Of a stretch of 64,000 nt of DNA, positions 7,440-16,393 are shown piece after piece. This DNA is from Stenotrophomonas acidaminiphila (GTDB lineage Bacteria; Pseudomonadota; Gammaproteobacteria; Xanthomonadales; Xanthomonadaceae), in the NCBI GenBank assembly GCA_002951995.1, contig CP019797.1, positions 2,340,501-2,404,500 on the forward strand, given 5' to 3'. The position numbers and the translations under genes were made by a program. The notes beneath the pieces were generated by a model. The model did not search any database, had not been told where the DNA came from, and saw only the letters and a list, made by a program, of their open reading frames with translations. Every line of letters starts with the position of its first letter. The first letter of the stretch is position 1.

Positions 7440-8651
7440 ATGAAACTGCATCGCCAACTCCTCACGGCGGCCGTCGCCGCGGCACTGTTCGCGCCGGCTG
7501 CCCATGCCGAAGTCGCCATCGACGTCATTGGCGGTTCCGAGATCACGTTTGAAGGCCTGGTACAGGCTGACGGCAACTGGTTCAGCAACGACCGCGCCGA
7601 CCTCAACGGCACCACCGGGATGAACGGCAAGGACAGCGAGTTCGAGCTGCGCCGCGCCGAGCTGGTGCTGAAGGGCAAGGGCCCGGGCAACGTCGAGTGG
7701 GTGGTCGGCTACGACGCCAAGGCCGACAAGTTCCTGGACACCAACCTCAAGTACAAGCTGGGCGGCAACGCCAACCACTTCCTGCAGGCCGGCCAGTTCA
7801 AGCAGCCCAACAGCCTGGAAGAACTGTCCAGCACCAAGAACAACGACTTCATTTCCAAGGCCACCGTGACCAACACCTACGCCGTCGCCCGCCGCCTCGG
7901 CGTGGGCTACGGCATCGGCGACGCCAACTGGTCGCTCACCGCGTCGGCCTTCGGCCGCGAGCTGACCCGCAACCTGGCCCACGGCAGCGGTTACGGCGTG
8001 CGCGGCACCTTCGCCCCGATCAACGAGAAGGGCAACATCCTGCACTTCGGCCTGAGCTACGCCGACTACGACACCGATGCCGACACCCTGCGCCTGCGCG
8101 CGCGCCCGAACGCCGACCTGGCCACCGTGCGCCTGGTCGACAGCGGCGACCTGAAGGACACCGACCGCATCGGCACGCTCGGCGCCGAAGCGATGTACGT
8201 GCACGGCCCGTTCAAGGCCCAGGGCGAGTACTACAGCGCCAAGGTCAAGCGTTACGACCACGGCAACTACACCACCGACGGCTACTACGTCAGCGGCGTA
8301 TGGAACGTCACCGGCGAGACCTGGGGCTACAAGGGCGGCACCCCGAGCCTGGGCCTGCCGGACGAGCCGGGCCGTGGCATGTGGCAGCTGGGCGCGCGCT
8401 TCGACCACATCGACCTGAACGACGGCGGCCTGCGCGCGCCGGCCGTGGCCGGCGGCGCCCCGCTGGTGGACGGCGTGCTGGGCGGCAAGATGGACATCTG
8501 GACCGTCGGCGCCAACTGGTACTGGCGCTCCAACTTCAAGGCCTCGCTGAACTACGTGATGGTCGACAGCAAGAAGTACTCCTCCAGCGCGCGCGGCTTC
8601 GTCGCCGACAAGCCGAACATCCTGGAAGCCCGCCTGCAGTTCTTCTGGTAA
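7440..8651 (+). CDS. oprP: phosphate-selective porin O/P (OprP/OprO family)
   Basis: The 403-residue outer membrane porin has a signal peptide (residues 1-23, ending PAAHA). The mature protein is a 16-strand-type beta-barrel of the phosphate/pyrophosphate porin family. Family hallmarks are the SEFELRRAELVLKGKG segment (residues 65-80), NHFLQAGQFKQPNSLEEL (near 111) and a C-terminal aromatic strand ending ARLQFFW with terminal Trp. OprP passes phosphate across the outer membrane and feeds the periplasmic PstS proteins encoded next. A PhoB-like box lies upstream and a hairpin terminator downstream, so it is probably transcribed alone under phosphate limitation. Confidence 0.93.
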   Translation: MKLHRQLLTAAVAAALFAPAAHAEVAIDVIGGSEITFEGLVQADGNWFSNDRADLNGTTGMNGKDSEFELRRAELVLKGKGPGNVEWVVGYDAKADKFLDTNLKYKLGGNANHFLQAGQFKQPNSLEELSSTKNNDFISKATVTNTYAVARRLGVGYGIGDANWSLTASAFGRELTRNLAHGSGYGVRGTFAPINEKGNILHFGLSYADYDTDADTLRLRARPNADLATVRLVDSGDLKDTDRIGTLGAEAMYVHGPFKAQGEYYSAKVKRYDHGNYTTDGYYVSGVWNVTGETWGYKGGTPSLGLPDEPGRGMWQLGARFDHIDLNDGGLRAPAVAGGAPLVDGVLGGKMDIWTVGANWYWRSNFKASLNYVMVDSKKYSSSARGFVADKPNILEARLQFFW

Positions 8652-8680
8652 GCGGCTCCCGCTCCACGCTGCACCACGGA

Positions 8681-8706
8681 CGCCCCGCAAGGGGCGTTCG
8701 TCGTTT
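8681..8706 (+). terminator. probable terminator of oprP
   Basis: The stem ACGCCCC-GCAA-GGGGCGT (8681-8698) is followed by TCGTCGTTT. It lies 30 bp after the oprP stop. The T-rich tail is short, so efficiency is uncertain. Confidence 0.65.
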
Positions 8707-9063
8707 CAGCCTGCGCCGCTCGCGCGTGCCGCGCTGCGGCCCGTGCAGGCCACCGGCCGGGCGTGCGGGTTGCCCGTTGCCGCGGCGTGGCCGTTGCCGG
8801 CCGGCGCACTCCCCTCCCTCGCCCTTGCGCACTGCGCACTGCGCACGGCGCTCGCAACGGCCCCGACACGCCACCCGCGGGAAGCCCAGCGCTCCCGCCT
8901 TGCGCGGGGCCACGCGACACTCCGTCGCCAGCGGCGTGGCGGCGTCTTCCAGCGCCCCCACGCTACCGGCATCACGCCCGGCGACGGCGCCCGCCACCTG
9001 CAGGCCACGGGCTCACCGCACTCCGCTGGCCGCCGCCGCAACACCGGTCCGGCTCCGCGGCGC

Positions 9064-9118
9064 CTGTCATGTCCGCGTCACATGACAGACGCGGCGTTGT
9101 CATCGAATGGTTATGGAA
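9064..9118 (+). promoter_or_regulatory. array of PhoB-like half-sites upstream of the first pstS
   Basis: Heptamers resembling CTGTCAT occur at 9064 (CTGTCAT, perfect), 9075 (GCGTCAC), 9097 (TTGTCAT) and 9108 (TGGTTAT). All lie on one 11-bp register, as expected for PhoB dimers stacked along one helix face. The stretch 9064-9088 is also an inverted repeat (CTGTCATG and CATGACAG). The array ends 48 bp before the pstS start. Confidence 0.7.
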
Positions 9119-9166
9119 TAGGCGCCGGGCGGAACTGACCGCACATTCACCTGCCAGGAGCCATTC

Positions 9167-10186
9167 GTGATCCACGCCATCAAATCGCGCGCCGTCGTCG
9201 CCATCCTCGCCGCGTCGTCCGTGTTCGCCGCCAATGCCGCCGACGTCACCGGCGCCGGCGCTTCGTTCATCTACCCGGTCATGTCCAAGTGGTCGGCCGA
9301 CTACAGCGCCGCCACCGGCAAGAAGGTGAACTACCAGTCCATCGGCTCGGGCGGCGGCATTGCCCAGATCAAGGCCAATACGGTGGATTTCGGCTCGTCC
9401 GATGCCCCGCTCAAGCCCGAGGAACTGGCCGCCGCGGGCCTGGTGCAGTTCCCGTCGGTGATCGGCGGCGTGGTCCCGGTGATCAACGTGGCCGGCGTGG
9501 AAGCCGGTGCGATGAAGCTGGACGGGCCGACGCTTGCCAACATCTTCCTGGGCAAGATCACCAAGTGGAACGACCCGGCCATCGTCGCCCTCAACGCCGG
9601 CCTGACCCTGCCGGACGCCAAGATCACCGTCGTGCACCGCTCCGACGGCTCGGGCACCAGCTTCAACTACACCAACTACCTGTCCAAGGTCAGCGCCGAC
9701 TGGAAGAAGCAGGTCGGCGAAGGCACCACCGTGCAGTGGCCGGTGGGCATCGGCGGCAAGGGCAATGAAGGCGTGGCCGCCTACGTCAAGCAGATCCGCG
9801 GCGCGATCGGTTACGTCGAGTTTTCCTATGCGCTGCAGAACCGCCTGACCTTCTCGCGCCTGAAGAACGCCGCCGGTAACTTCGTGCAGCCGCGCGACGA
9901 GACCTTCTCGGCCGCCGCCGCCAGCGCCGACTGGGCCAACGCCAAGGACTTCTACCTGGTGATGACCAACGCCCCGGGCGAGCAGTCCTGGCCGATCACC
10001 GCCACCAACTTCATCCTGATGCGCAAGCAGCCCAAGACCGTGGAAGGCGCCAAGGCCACCGTCGAGTATTTCCGCTGGATCTATGCCAACGGCAGCGCCC
10101 AGGCCCGCCAGCTGGACTACGTGCCGCTGCCGGCCCCGCTGGTCCGCCAGATCGAGACCTACTGGCAGCAGAACATGCGTTACTGA
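9167..10186 (+). CDS. pstS: phosphate ABC transporter substrate-binding protein PstS (soluble periplasmic form)
   Basis: The 339-residue protein has a type I signal peptide ending FAANA, so the mature protein is soluble in the periplasm. Phosphate-binding motifs are GAGASFIYPVMSKW near residue 29, SIGSGGGIAQIKANTVDFGSSD near 56-77 and HRSDGSGTSFNYTNYL near 155. It captures phosphate for the PstCAB permease. The GTG start follows a CCAGGAG site. A strong terminator separates it from a second, closely similar pstS that encodes a lipoprotein. PhoB-like sites lie directly upstream. Confidence 0.95.
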   Translation: MIHAIKSRAVVAILAASSVFAANAADVTGAGASFIYPVMSKWSADYSAATGKKVNYQSIGSGGGIAQIKANTVDFGSSDAPLKPEELAAAGLVQFPSVIGGVVPVINVAGVEAGAMKLDGPTLANIFLGKITKWNDPAIVALNAGLTLPDAKITVVHRSDGSGTSFNYTNYLSKVSADWKKQVGEGTTVQWPVGIGGKGNEGVAAYVKQIRGAIGYVEFSYALQNRLTFSRLKNAAGNFVQPRDETFSAAAASADWANAKDFYLVMTNAPGEQSWPITATNFILMRKQPKTVEGAKATVEYFRWIYANGSAQARQLDYVPLPAPLVRQIETYWQQNMRY

Positions 10187-10223
10187 GTAAAGAGCCGGCG
10201 GGCCCTCTCCCTCGTCGCCTCGG

Positions 10224-10253
10224 GCGCGGATCAAGTGATCCGCGCTTTTTTTT
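10224..10253 (+). terminator. Rho-independent terminator between the two pstS genes
   Basis: A perfect 10-bp stem (GCGCGGATCA, loop AG, TGATCCGCGC) is followed by eight T residues. It should isolate the first pstS from the downstream pst operon. Confidence 0.95.
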
Positions 10254-10402
10254 GCGTGGGCGGCGGACAGGAAGCAGGGGAACCGGGGCGAGATGCCGCG
10301 CGCGGGGGCCGCCCCGGCAGGCGCCCGCTTTCCCGGCGCGACACCGCTGCCGGGCGCCCGCCCCCATGGCCGCCGCCCCGTTTTCCAGCCCATGTAATCA
10401 GG

Positions 10403-10424
10403 CTGTAACAAAAACATCATTTCA
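10403..10424 (+). promoter_or_regulatory. PhoB box upstream of the second pstS
   Basis: CTGTAAC-AAAA followed by ACATCAT-TTCA gives two half-sites 11 bp apart with A/T-rich tetramers, close to the PhoB consensus. It ends 51 bp before the pstS2 ATG and is a good candidate to drive pstS2-pstCAB-phoU. Confidence 0.75.
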
Positions 10425-10475
10425 TAGCCGCATCCGCCGGCAGCGCCGGCCTTTCTGCCGCCATGGAGCTCCCGC

Positions 10476-11561
10476 ATGAAACTGCACACGACCGGCCTTG
10501 CCGCCCTTTCCCTGGCCATCGCGCTGGGCCTGTCGGGCTGCGGCGGCAAGAGCGACTCCGCTCCCGGCGCGGCGTCCGCCCCCGCAACGCCCGCCGCCGC
10601 CGGCGACAAGGTCGCTGCCGAGATTTCCGGCGCCGGCGCCTCGTTCATCTTCCCGCTGGTCTCCAAGTGGTCGGCCGACTACAACGCCGCCACCGGTGCG
10701 CGGATCAACTACCAGTCCATCGGCTCGGGCGGCGGCATCGCCCAGATCAAGGCCGGGACCGTGGATTTCGGCTCGTCCGACAAGCCGCTGTCCTCCGAGG
10801 AACTGGCCCAGGCCGGCCTCGGCCAGTTCCCGTCGGCGATCGGCGGCGTGGTCCCGGTGGTCAATCTGGAAGGCCTGCAGCCGGGCCAGCTGCGCCTGAG
10901 CGGCACGCTGCTGGCCGACATCTTCCTGGGCAAGATCAAGACCTGGAACGACAAGGCCATCGCCGCCGCCAACCCGGGCGTGGCGCTGCCGGACACCAAG
11001 ATCACCTTGGTGCACCGCTCCGACGGCTCGGGCACCACCTTCAACTTCTCCAACTACCTGTCCAAGGTCAGCGGCGAATGGAAGGACAAGGTCGGCGAAG
11101 GCACCTCGGTGCAGTGGCCCGACGGCGTCGGCGGCAAGGGCAACGAGGGCGTGGCCTCCTACGTGCAGCAGATCAAGGGCTCGCTGGGCTACGTTGAACT
11201 GGCCTACGCGCTGCAGAACAACATGCCGTACGCGTCGATGCAGAACGCCGCCGGCAACTGGGTGCAGCCGACCGCCGAGAGCTTCGCCGCCGCGGCCGCC
11301 AGCGCCGACTGGGCCAACGCCAGGGACTTCAACCTGGTCATCACCAACGCCCCGGGCGAGCAGGCGTGGCCGATCACCGCCACCAACTTCATGCTGATGC
11401 GCAAGCAGCCCAAGGATGCCAAGCGCAACCAGGACACGCTGGCCTTCTTCAAGTGGGCGTTCGAGAACGGCCAGCAGCAGGCCAACGAACTGCACTACGT
11501 GCCGCTGCCGGCCGAACTGGTGACCCAGATCGAGGGCTACTGGGCCAGCGAGTTCAAGTGA
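10476..11561 (+). CDS. pstS: phosphate-binding protein PstS, lipoprotein paralogue
   Basis: The 361-residue protein is strongly similar to the preceding PstS across the mature domain (SGAGASFIFPLVSKWSADYN, SIGSGGGIAQIKAG, HRSDGSGTTFNFSNYL). Its N-terminus differs: a lipoprotein signal with lipobox LSGC (Cys22) and a 25-residue Ala/Pro/Ser linker. It is probably tethered to a membrane while its twin diffuses in the periplasm. It stands at the head of pstC-pstA-pstB-phoU and has its own PhoB box, so this copy is likely the main partner of the permease. The pair looks like an old tandem duplication. Confidence 0.95.
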   Translation: MKLHTTGLAALSLAIALGLSGCGGKSDSAPGAASAPATPAAAGDKVAAEISGAGASFIFPLVSKWSADYNAATGARINYQSIGSGGGIAQIKAGTVDFGSSDKPLSSEELAQAGLGQFPSAIGGVVPVVNLEGLQPGQLRLSGTLLADIFLGKIKTWNDKAIAAANPGVALPDTKITLVHRSDGSGTTFNFSNYLSKVSGEWKDKVGEGTSVQWPDGVGGKGNEGVASYVQQIKGSLGYVELAYALQNNMPYASMQNAAGNWVQPTAESFAAAAASADWANARDFNLVITNAPGEQAWPITATNFMLMRKQPKDAKRNQDTLAFFKWAFENGQQQANELHYVPLPAELVTQIEGYWASEFK

Positions 11562-11650
11562 CCGGGGCCTAGCGAGCCACCGCCGCGCCCAGCGGGCGCG
11601 GCGCTCCGCACCGCCTCCCGCCGTCCTTCCCCACAGGCCATGCCGCTGCC

Positions 11651-12619
11651 ATGAACGCCACTGCCGCCTCCCTCGCACCGCCCACCTCGCGCGACCTGCG
11701 CGACGCCCGCAACGACCGCCTGTTCCGCGGGTTCCTGATCGTCACCGTGGTGCTGGTGCTCACCGCCCTGGCCTGCGCCGCGCTGTCCATGCTGTGGGGC
11801 GGCCGCCACGCGCTGCAGGAGCAGGGGCTGAGCTTCTTCTACACCGCCGACTGGAATCCGGTCGAAAACCGCTTCGGCGCGCTGGCGCCGATCTACGGCA
11901 CCATCGTCACCGCGCTGATCGCCATGCTGATCGCGGTGCCGGTGAGCTTCGGCATCGCCTTCTTCCTGACCGAAGTCGCGCCGCGCTGGCTGCGCGGCCC
12001 GGTCGGCACCGCCATCGAACTGCTGGCCGGCATCCCGTCGATCATCTACGGCATGTGGGGCCTGTTCGTGCTGGTGCCGGTGATGACCGAATACGTCACC
12101 CCGTTCCTCAACGACCACCTCGGCGGACTGCCGCTGATCGGCCCGCTGTTCCAGGGCCCGCCACTGGGCATCGGCATGCTCACCGCCGGCTTCGTGCTGG
12201 CGATCATGGTGATCCCGTTCATCTCCTCGGTGATGCGCGAGGTGTTCCTGACCGTGCCGACCCGGCTGAAGGAATCGGCTTACGCGCTGGGTTCGACCAA
12301 GTGGGAAGTGAGCTGGGACATCGTGTTGCCCTACACCCGCTCGGCGGTGATCGGCGGCATCTTCCTCGGCCTCGGCCGCGCCCTCGGCGAGACCATGGCG
12401 GTGGCGTTCGTGATCGGCAACAGCGTGCGCCTGACGCCGTCGCTGCTGGAGCCCGGCACCACCATCGCCGCGCTGATCGCCAACGACTTCGGCGAAGCCA
12501 CCGAAACCTACCGGTCGGCACTGCTGCTGCTGGGCTTCGTGCTGTTCATCGTCACCTTCGTGGTGCTCGCCATCGCCCGCCTGATGCTGATGCGCCTGGC
12601 CCGCAAGGAGGGCAACTGA
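11651..12619 (+). CDS. pstC: phosphate ABC transporter permease PstC
   Basis: The 322-residue inner membrane protein has about six transmembrane helices, the first near residues 30-55. The ABC permease coupling motif is near residues 215-235, where EVSWDIVLPYTRSAVIGGIF precedes the conserved LGLGRALGETMAV. It forms the phosphate channel with PstA. Its stop overlaps the pstA start (ATGA), so the two are coupled. It lies 89 bp after pstS2 with no terminator between them. Confidence 0.95.
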   Translation: MNATAASLAPPTSRDLRDARNDRLFRGFLIVTVVLVLTALACAALSMLWGGRHALQEQGLSFFYTADWNPVENRFGALAPIYGTIVTALIAMLIAVPVSFGIAFFLTEVAPRWLRGPVGTAIELLAGIPSIIYGMWGLFVLVPVMTEYVTPFLNDHLGGLPLIGPLFQGPPLGIGMLTAGFVLAIMVIPFISSVMREVFLTVPTRLKESAYALGSTKWEVSWDIVLPYTRSAVIGGIFLGLGRALGETMAVAFVIGNSVRLTPSLLEPGTTIAALIANDFGEATETYRSALLLLGFVLFIVTFVVLAIARLMLMRLARKEGN

Positions 12620-13479
12620 TGTCCACCGCCGACTCGCTGTACCTGCGCCGCCGCCTGGTCAACGGCGCCGCGCTGCTGATGGCCTGCGCCACCGCCGCAT
12701 TCGGCCTGCTGTTCCTGGGCTGGATCCTGTGGACCCTGCTGGCCAAGGGCCTGCCGGGCATCAACCTGGACCTGTTCACCAAGATGACGCCGCCGCCGAT
12801 GCAGGACGGCGGCCTGCTCAACGCGTTCTTCGGCAGCGCGGTGATGTGCGCGCTGGCCATCGCCATCGGCACCCCGCTGGGCGTGGCCGCGGGCACCTGG
12901 CTGGCCGAGTACGGCAATGCGTGCAAGGCCGGCACGGTGGTGCGCTTCGTCAACGACATCCTGCTGTCGGCGCCGTCGATCGTGCTGGGCCTGTTCGTCT
13001 ACACCCTGTACGTGATGCAGACCGGCGGCAACTTCTCCGCCTTCGCCGGCGCGCTGTCGCTGGCCTTCATCGTGCTGCCGGTGGTGATCCGCACCACCGA
13101 CGAAATGCTGCGGCTGGTGCCGGTGCAGATGCGCGAGGCGGCGCTGGCGCTGGGCGTGCCGCAGTGGAAGGTGATCGTGCAGGTGCTGTACCGCAGCGCC
13201 ATGGCCGGCATCGTCACCGGCATCCTGCTGGCGCTGGCCCGCATTTCCGGCGAGACCGCGCCGCTGCTGTTCACCGCCTTCGGCAACCAGTACTGGAACA
13301 GCAACGTGTTCCAGCCGATGGCCTCGGTGCCGGTGGTGATGAACCAGTTCGCCGGCAGCCCCTATGAATCCTGGCAGGTGCTGGCCTGGGCCGGCGCCCT
13401 GGTGCTGACCGTGTTCGTGCTGCTGGTCAGCCTGTCCGCGCGTGGCCTGCTGCTGCGCAACCGCATTTCGAACGATTGA
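12619..13479 (+). CDS. pstA: phosphate ABC transporter permease PstA
   Basis: The 286-residue inner membrane permease has about six helices. The first lies near residues 18-42 ([20 protein letters not shown]). The conserved coupling segment is [20 protein letters not shown], then [21 protein letters not shown], typical of PstA. It pairs with PstC to carry phosphate. The ATG overlaps the pstC stop by one base. The gene begins inside a longer open frame of another phase, so the start was fixed by the overlap and by the family N-terminus. Confidence 0.95.
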   Translation: MSTADSLYLRRRLVNGAALLMACATAAFGLLFLGWILWTLLAKGLPGINLDLFTKMTPPPMQDGGLLNAFFGSAVMCALAIAIGTPLGVAAGTWLAEYGNACKAGTVVRFVNDILLSAPSIVLGLFVYTLYVMQTGGNFSAFAGALSLAFIVLPVVIRTTDEMLRLVPVQMREAALALGVPQWKVIVQVLYRSAMAGIVTGILLALARISGETAPLLFTAFGNQYWNSNVFQPMASVPVVMNQFAGSPYESWQVLAWAGALVLTVFVLLVSLSARGLLLRNRISND

Positions 13480-13501
13480 TCCGAACGACCGACCTACTTC
13501 C

Positions 13502-14344
13502 ATGGACCTGCCCATGAACGACCTCAGCAATGCCGTGCCGATGCAGCGCATCGCCGTGCCCTCCGCGCACCAGGACCTGCAGACGCCGGCACCGGTCAAG
13601 CTCGCCGCGCGCGGCCTGGACTTCTATTACGGCCAGTTCCATGCGCTGAAGAACATCAACCTGGAAATCCCGGAAAAGCGCGTCACCGCGCTGATCGGCC
13701 CGTCCGGTTGCGGCAAGTCCACCCTGCTGCGCATCTTCAACCGCATCTATGCGCTGTACCCCAAGCTCGAAGCCCGCGGCGAGGTGCTGCTGGACGGCGA
13801 GAACATCCTCTCGGCGAAGTACCCGATGAACCGCCTGCGCTCCAAGGTGGGCATGGTGTTCCAGAAGCCGGTGCCGTTCCCGATGACCATTTTCGAGAAC
13901 GTGGCCTACGGCATCCGCCACCACGAGAAGCTGTCCAAGGCCGAGATGGCCGACCGCGTCGAGCACGCGCTGCGCCAGGGCGCGCTGTGGGACGAGGTCA
14001 AGGACAAGCTGGGCCAGAGCGCGTTGGGCCTGTCCGGCGGCCAGCAGCAGCGCCTGTGCATCGCCCGCGCGGTGGCGCTCAAGCCGGACGTGCTGCTGCT
14101 GGACGAGCCGACCTCGGCGCTGGACCCGATCTCCACCAGCCGCATCGAACAGCTGGTCGAAGAGCTGAAGAACGACTACACCATCGCCATCGTCACCCAC
14201 AACATGCAGCAGGCCGCGCGCGTGTCCGACTACACCGCCTTCATGTACCTGGGCGACCTGATCGAACACGACCGCACCGACGTGATCTTCTCCAACCCGT
14301 CCAGGCAGCAGACCGAGGACTACATCACCGGCAGGTTCGGCTGA
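13502..14344 (+). CDS. pstB: phosphate ABC transporter ATP-binding protein PstB
   Basis: The 280-residue ATPase powers PstCA. Walker A is GPSGCGKST at residues 66-74, the ABC signature is LSGGQQQRL, Walker B is [11 protein letters not shown], and the switch His follows in VTHNMQQA. The body matches PstB from residue about 32 ([24 protein letters not shown]). The start may be the ATG at 13502 or at 13514; the frame is open farther upstream into pstA but without a ribosome-binding site. It sits 22 bp after pstA within the operon. Confidence 0.95.
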   Translation: MDLPMNDLSNAVPMQRIAVPSAHQDLQTPAPVKLAARGLDFYYGQFHALKNINLEIPEKRVTALIGPSGCGKSTLLRIFNRIYALYPKLEARGEVLLDGENILSAKYPMNRLRSKVGMVFQKPVPFPMTIFENVAYGIRHHEKLSKAEMADRVEHALRQGALWDEVKDKLGQSALGLSGGQQQRLCIARAVALKPDVLLLDEPTSALDPISTSRIEQLVEELKNDYTIAIVTHNMQQAARVSDYTAFMYLGDLIEHDRTDVIFSNPSRQQTEDYITGRFG

Positions 14345-14537
14345 AGCGGCGCGCCTGGCCGATGCCGCGACGGCATCGGCCGCACCCGCACGGCCGCACC
14401 GCGCGCTGCGCCGGCCACGCGCCCGGGCGCTGCCGCCGCCACGGCCGCAGCGAATCACGGGCCGGTGCGGCAGCGGCGATCCGCCTCGAACAAGCCCCCT
14501 TCCGCACTCCCGCTTCCGTCATCGCCCAGAGACGCCC

Positions 14538-15248
14538 ATGAACACCCATCCCAACGACCACATCGTGAAAAGCTACGACGAAGAACAGCACCGCCTGGTG
14601 GCCGAGATCGTGCGCATGGGCGAGATGTCCGTCGCCCAGCTCGAAGCCGCGCTGGACGTGATCGAGCGCCGCGACGAAAGCGCCGCGCGCCGGATCATCG
14701 CCAACGACGAGGCCATTGACGCGCTGGAGCAGCAGATCAGCCACGACGTCATGCGCCTGGCCCTGCGCGGCCCGATGGCGCGCGACCTGCGCGAGATCCT
14801 CGCCGGGCTGCGCATCCCGGCCGACATCGAACGCATCGGCGACTATGCCGCCAACGTCGCCAAGCGCTCCATCGCGCTGGCCGCGGTGCCGCCGCTGCCG
14901 CAGATCCAGGGGCTGCGCGCCCTCGGCCGGCTCGCCGCGCAGCAGGTACGGCGCGCGCTCGATGCCTATCGCAACGGCGATGCCGACGCCGCGCAGGCGC
15001 TGCGCCAGGACGACGCCCGGCTGGACGCGCAGTACACCGCGCTGTTCCGCGAGCTGCTCACCTACATGATGGAAGACCCGCGCAACATCACCCCGTGCAC
15101 GCACCTGCTGTTCATGGCCAAGAACCTGGAGCGGATCGGCGACCACGCCACCAACATCGCCGAGAACGTCTGGTTCCTGGTGCATGGCGACGCACCGCTG
15201 CCGCCGCGCGAGAAGCGCGACGAGACCAGCACGGTCGACCACACCTGA
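14538..15248 (+). CDS. phoU: phosphate signalling protein PhoU
   Basis: The 236-residue all-helical protein consists of two PhoU three-helix repeats, about residues 15-105 and 120-215. Each repeat carries the metal-binding acidic signature (DIERIGDYAANVAKR and NLERIGDHATNIAEN). PhoU represses the PhoR-PhoB system when the Pst transporter is saturated. It is the last gene of the pst operon, 193 bp after pstB. The 293 bp that follow, up to the SDR pseudogene, contain no feature I can support. Confidence 0.95.
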   Translation: MNTHPNDHIVKSYDEEQHRLVAEIVRMGEMSVAQLEAALDVIERRDESAARRIIANDEAIDALEQQISHDVMRLALRGPMARDLREILAGLRIPADIERIGDYAANVAKRSIALAAVPPLPQIQGLRALGRLAAQQVRRALDAYRNGDADAAQALRQDDARLDAQYTALFRELLTYMMEDPRNITPCTHLLFMAKNLERIGDHATNIAENVWFLVHGDAPLPPREKRDETSTVDHT

Positions 15249-15541
15249 CCGCAGGCCCGCATCCCCGCTCCCGTTGGAGCGAGGCTGCAAGACCTGAGCG
15301 TCACCGGCGCGCATGGGCCTGCGCGCAGTGGAAGACAGCCCCCTTTTCCGCTCGGGGAGGGGCTGGAGCGCGGGACGAAGCCGGGCGCAGCACGCCTGAT
15401 TGAGGCCGAGGCTTCCCGATCATTTCGCACAAGCGCACGTGGCGACACGCCGATGACCGCGATCACCGGCAATTCCCGGCGGCGCACATTCATTCGAAGG
15501 GGGAAGGAAAAAACGACGTTCCCCTCCACCACGCGGTCGTC

Positions 15542-16366
15542 TCACGCCGCATTGTTGGCGCTGTCGCCGCCTGTCACGTCACAGGCCGCGCCCGAGGCCA
15601 GGCGGGCATCGTCGCTGGCCAGGAAGACGACCAGCGGCGCGATCGACCCGGGCGGCAGCCAGGGCAGGCCGAGCGGCGATCGGGCGGCGAGCCGCCGCTT
15701 GGCCACGGACTCGAGCTCTTCCAATGGCGCAGCGTTGTCCAAGTCGTCCAGCGCCTGTGCATAGCGCTGCCTGTACCGCGTGAGCGGCGCATCGATCAGG
15801 CCGGGAATCACCGCATTGACCGTGATGCGGTATTGCCCCAGTTCCAGCGCGGCCGATTTCACCAGCTCGATCAGTCTCCCCTTGGACGCCGAATACGCGG
15901 CGCCATATTTGGTGCCGTGCCTTCCCTGCGTGGAGGAGGTGACGATGATGCGGCCGCCGCCATTGGCGACGAGGCAAGGCGCCACCGCGCGGATGGCGTT
16001 GCAGGTGCCGGTGAGGTTGACGTCGATCTGGTCGTGCCAGTGCGCGTCCTCCATTTCCAGCAGCGGCGCGAACACCTGGATGCGGGCATTGGCGAAGAGG
16101 ATGCCGATCCGGCCGAAGCGCTCGACGGTCCATGCGGCCGCTTCGCGCAGGGCGCCGACGTCGCACTGGTCGAGCCGCCGCGATGCCCATCTCCCGCCGG
16201 CATCGACCACCTGCCGGCCGGTTTCGCCCCGGTCCTGGACGGTGGCCGGCGCCACCTCCAGGACCGGACTCACCGCACCGGCGACATCGATGCCGACCAC
16301 GCTCGCGTCCTCCGGCGCGAAGGCCGCCGCGGCGGCCCGGCGCGAAGTGGATCGCCGCCGGACCAT
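15542..16366 (-). pseudogene. short-chain dehydrogenase/reductase, N-terminally truncated
   Basis: The frame encodes 274 residues of SDR type. VVGIDVAG closes the second beta strand, SSTQG contains the catalytic Ser region, and YSASKGRLIEL is the YxxxK active site. The cofactor-binding TGxxxGxG that should lie about 15 residues before VVGID is absent; an Arg/Ser-rich stretch (VRRRSTSRR) takes its place. The usual NNAG is changed to FANARI. The frame runs upstream without a stop into the stop codon of the neighbouring dehydrogenase gene, as if the 5' end was lost at that junction. Probably non-functional. Closest resemblance is to mycofactocin-type SDRs, from memory. Confidence 0.65.
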
Positions 16367-16393
16367 ACCGGAACCGCCGCGCGGTTTACCGGC

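Larger units (their letters stand above)
8652..9166. other. oprP-pstS intergenic region (515 bp)
   Basis: It holds the oprP terminator hairpin (8681-8698), a very GC-rich stretch (8707-9060) with no supportable gene, a short seven-base tandem repeat at 8827-8846 (GCGCACT units), and PhoB-like sites from 9064. Open frames here look like GC-driven chance frames. Confidence 0.7.

Noticed and set aside
8827..8846. Short tandem repeat of GCGCACT
   Set aside because: Fewer than three units in a GC-rich spacer; no sign of a CRISPR or functional repeat.
8707..9060. Open frames on both strands between oprP and pstS
   Set aside because: Products are Arg/Pro/Ala-rich with no motif, ribosome-binding site or conserved context.
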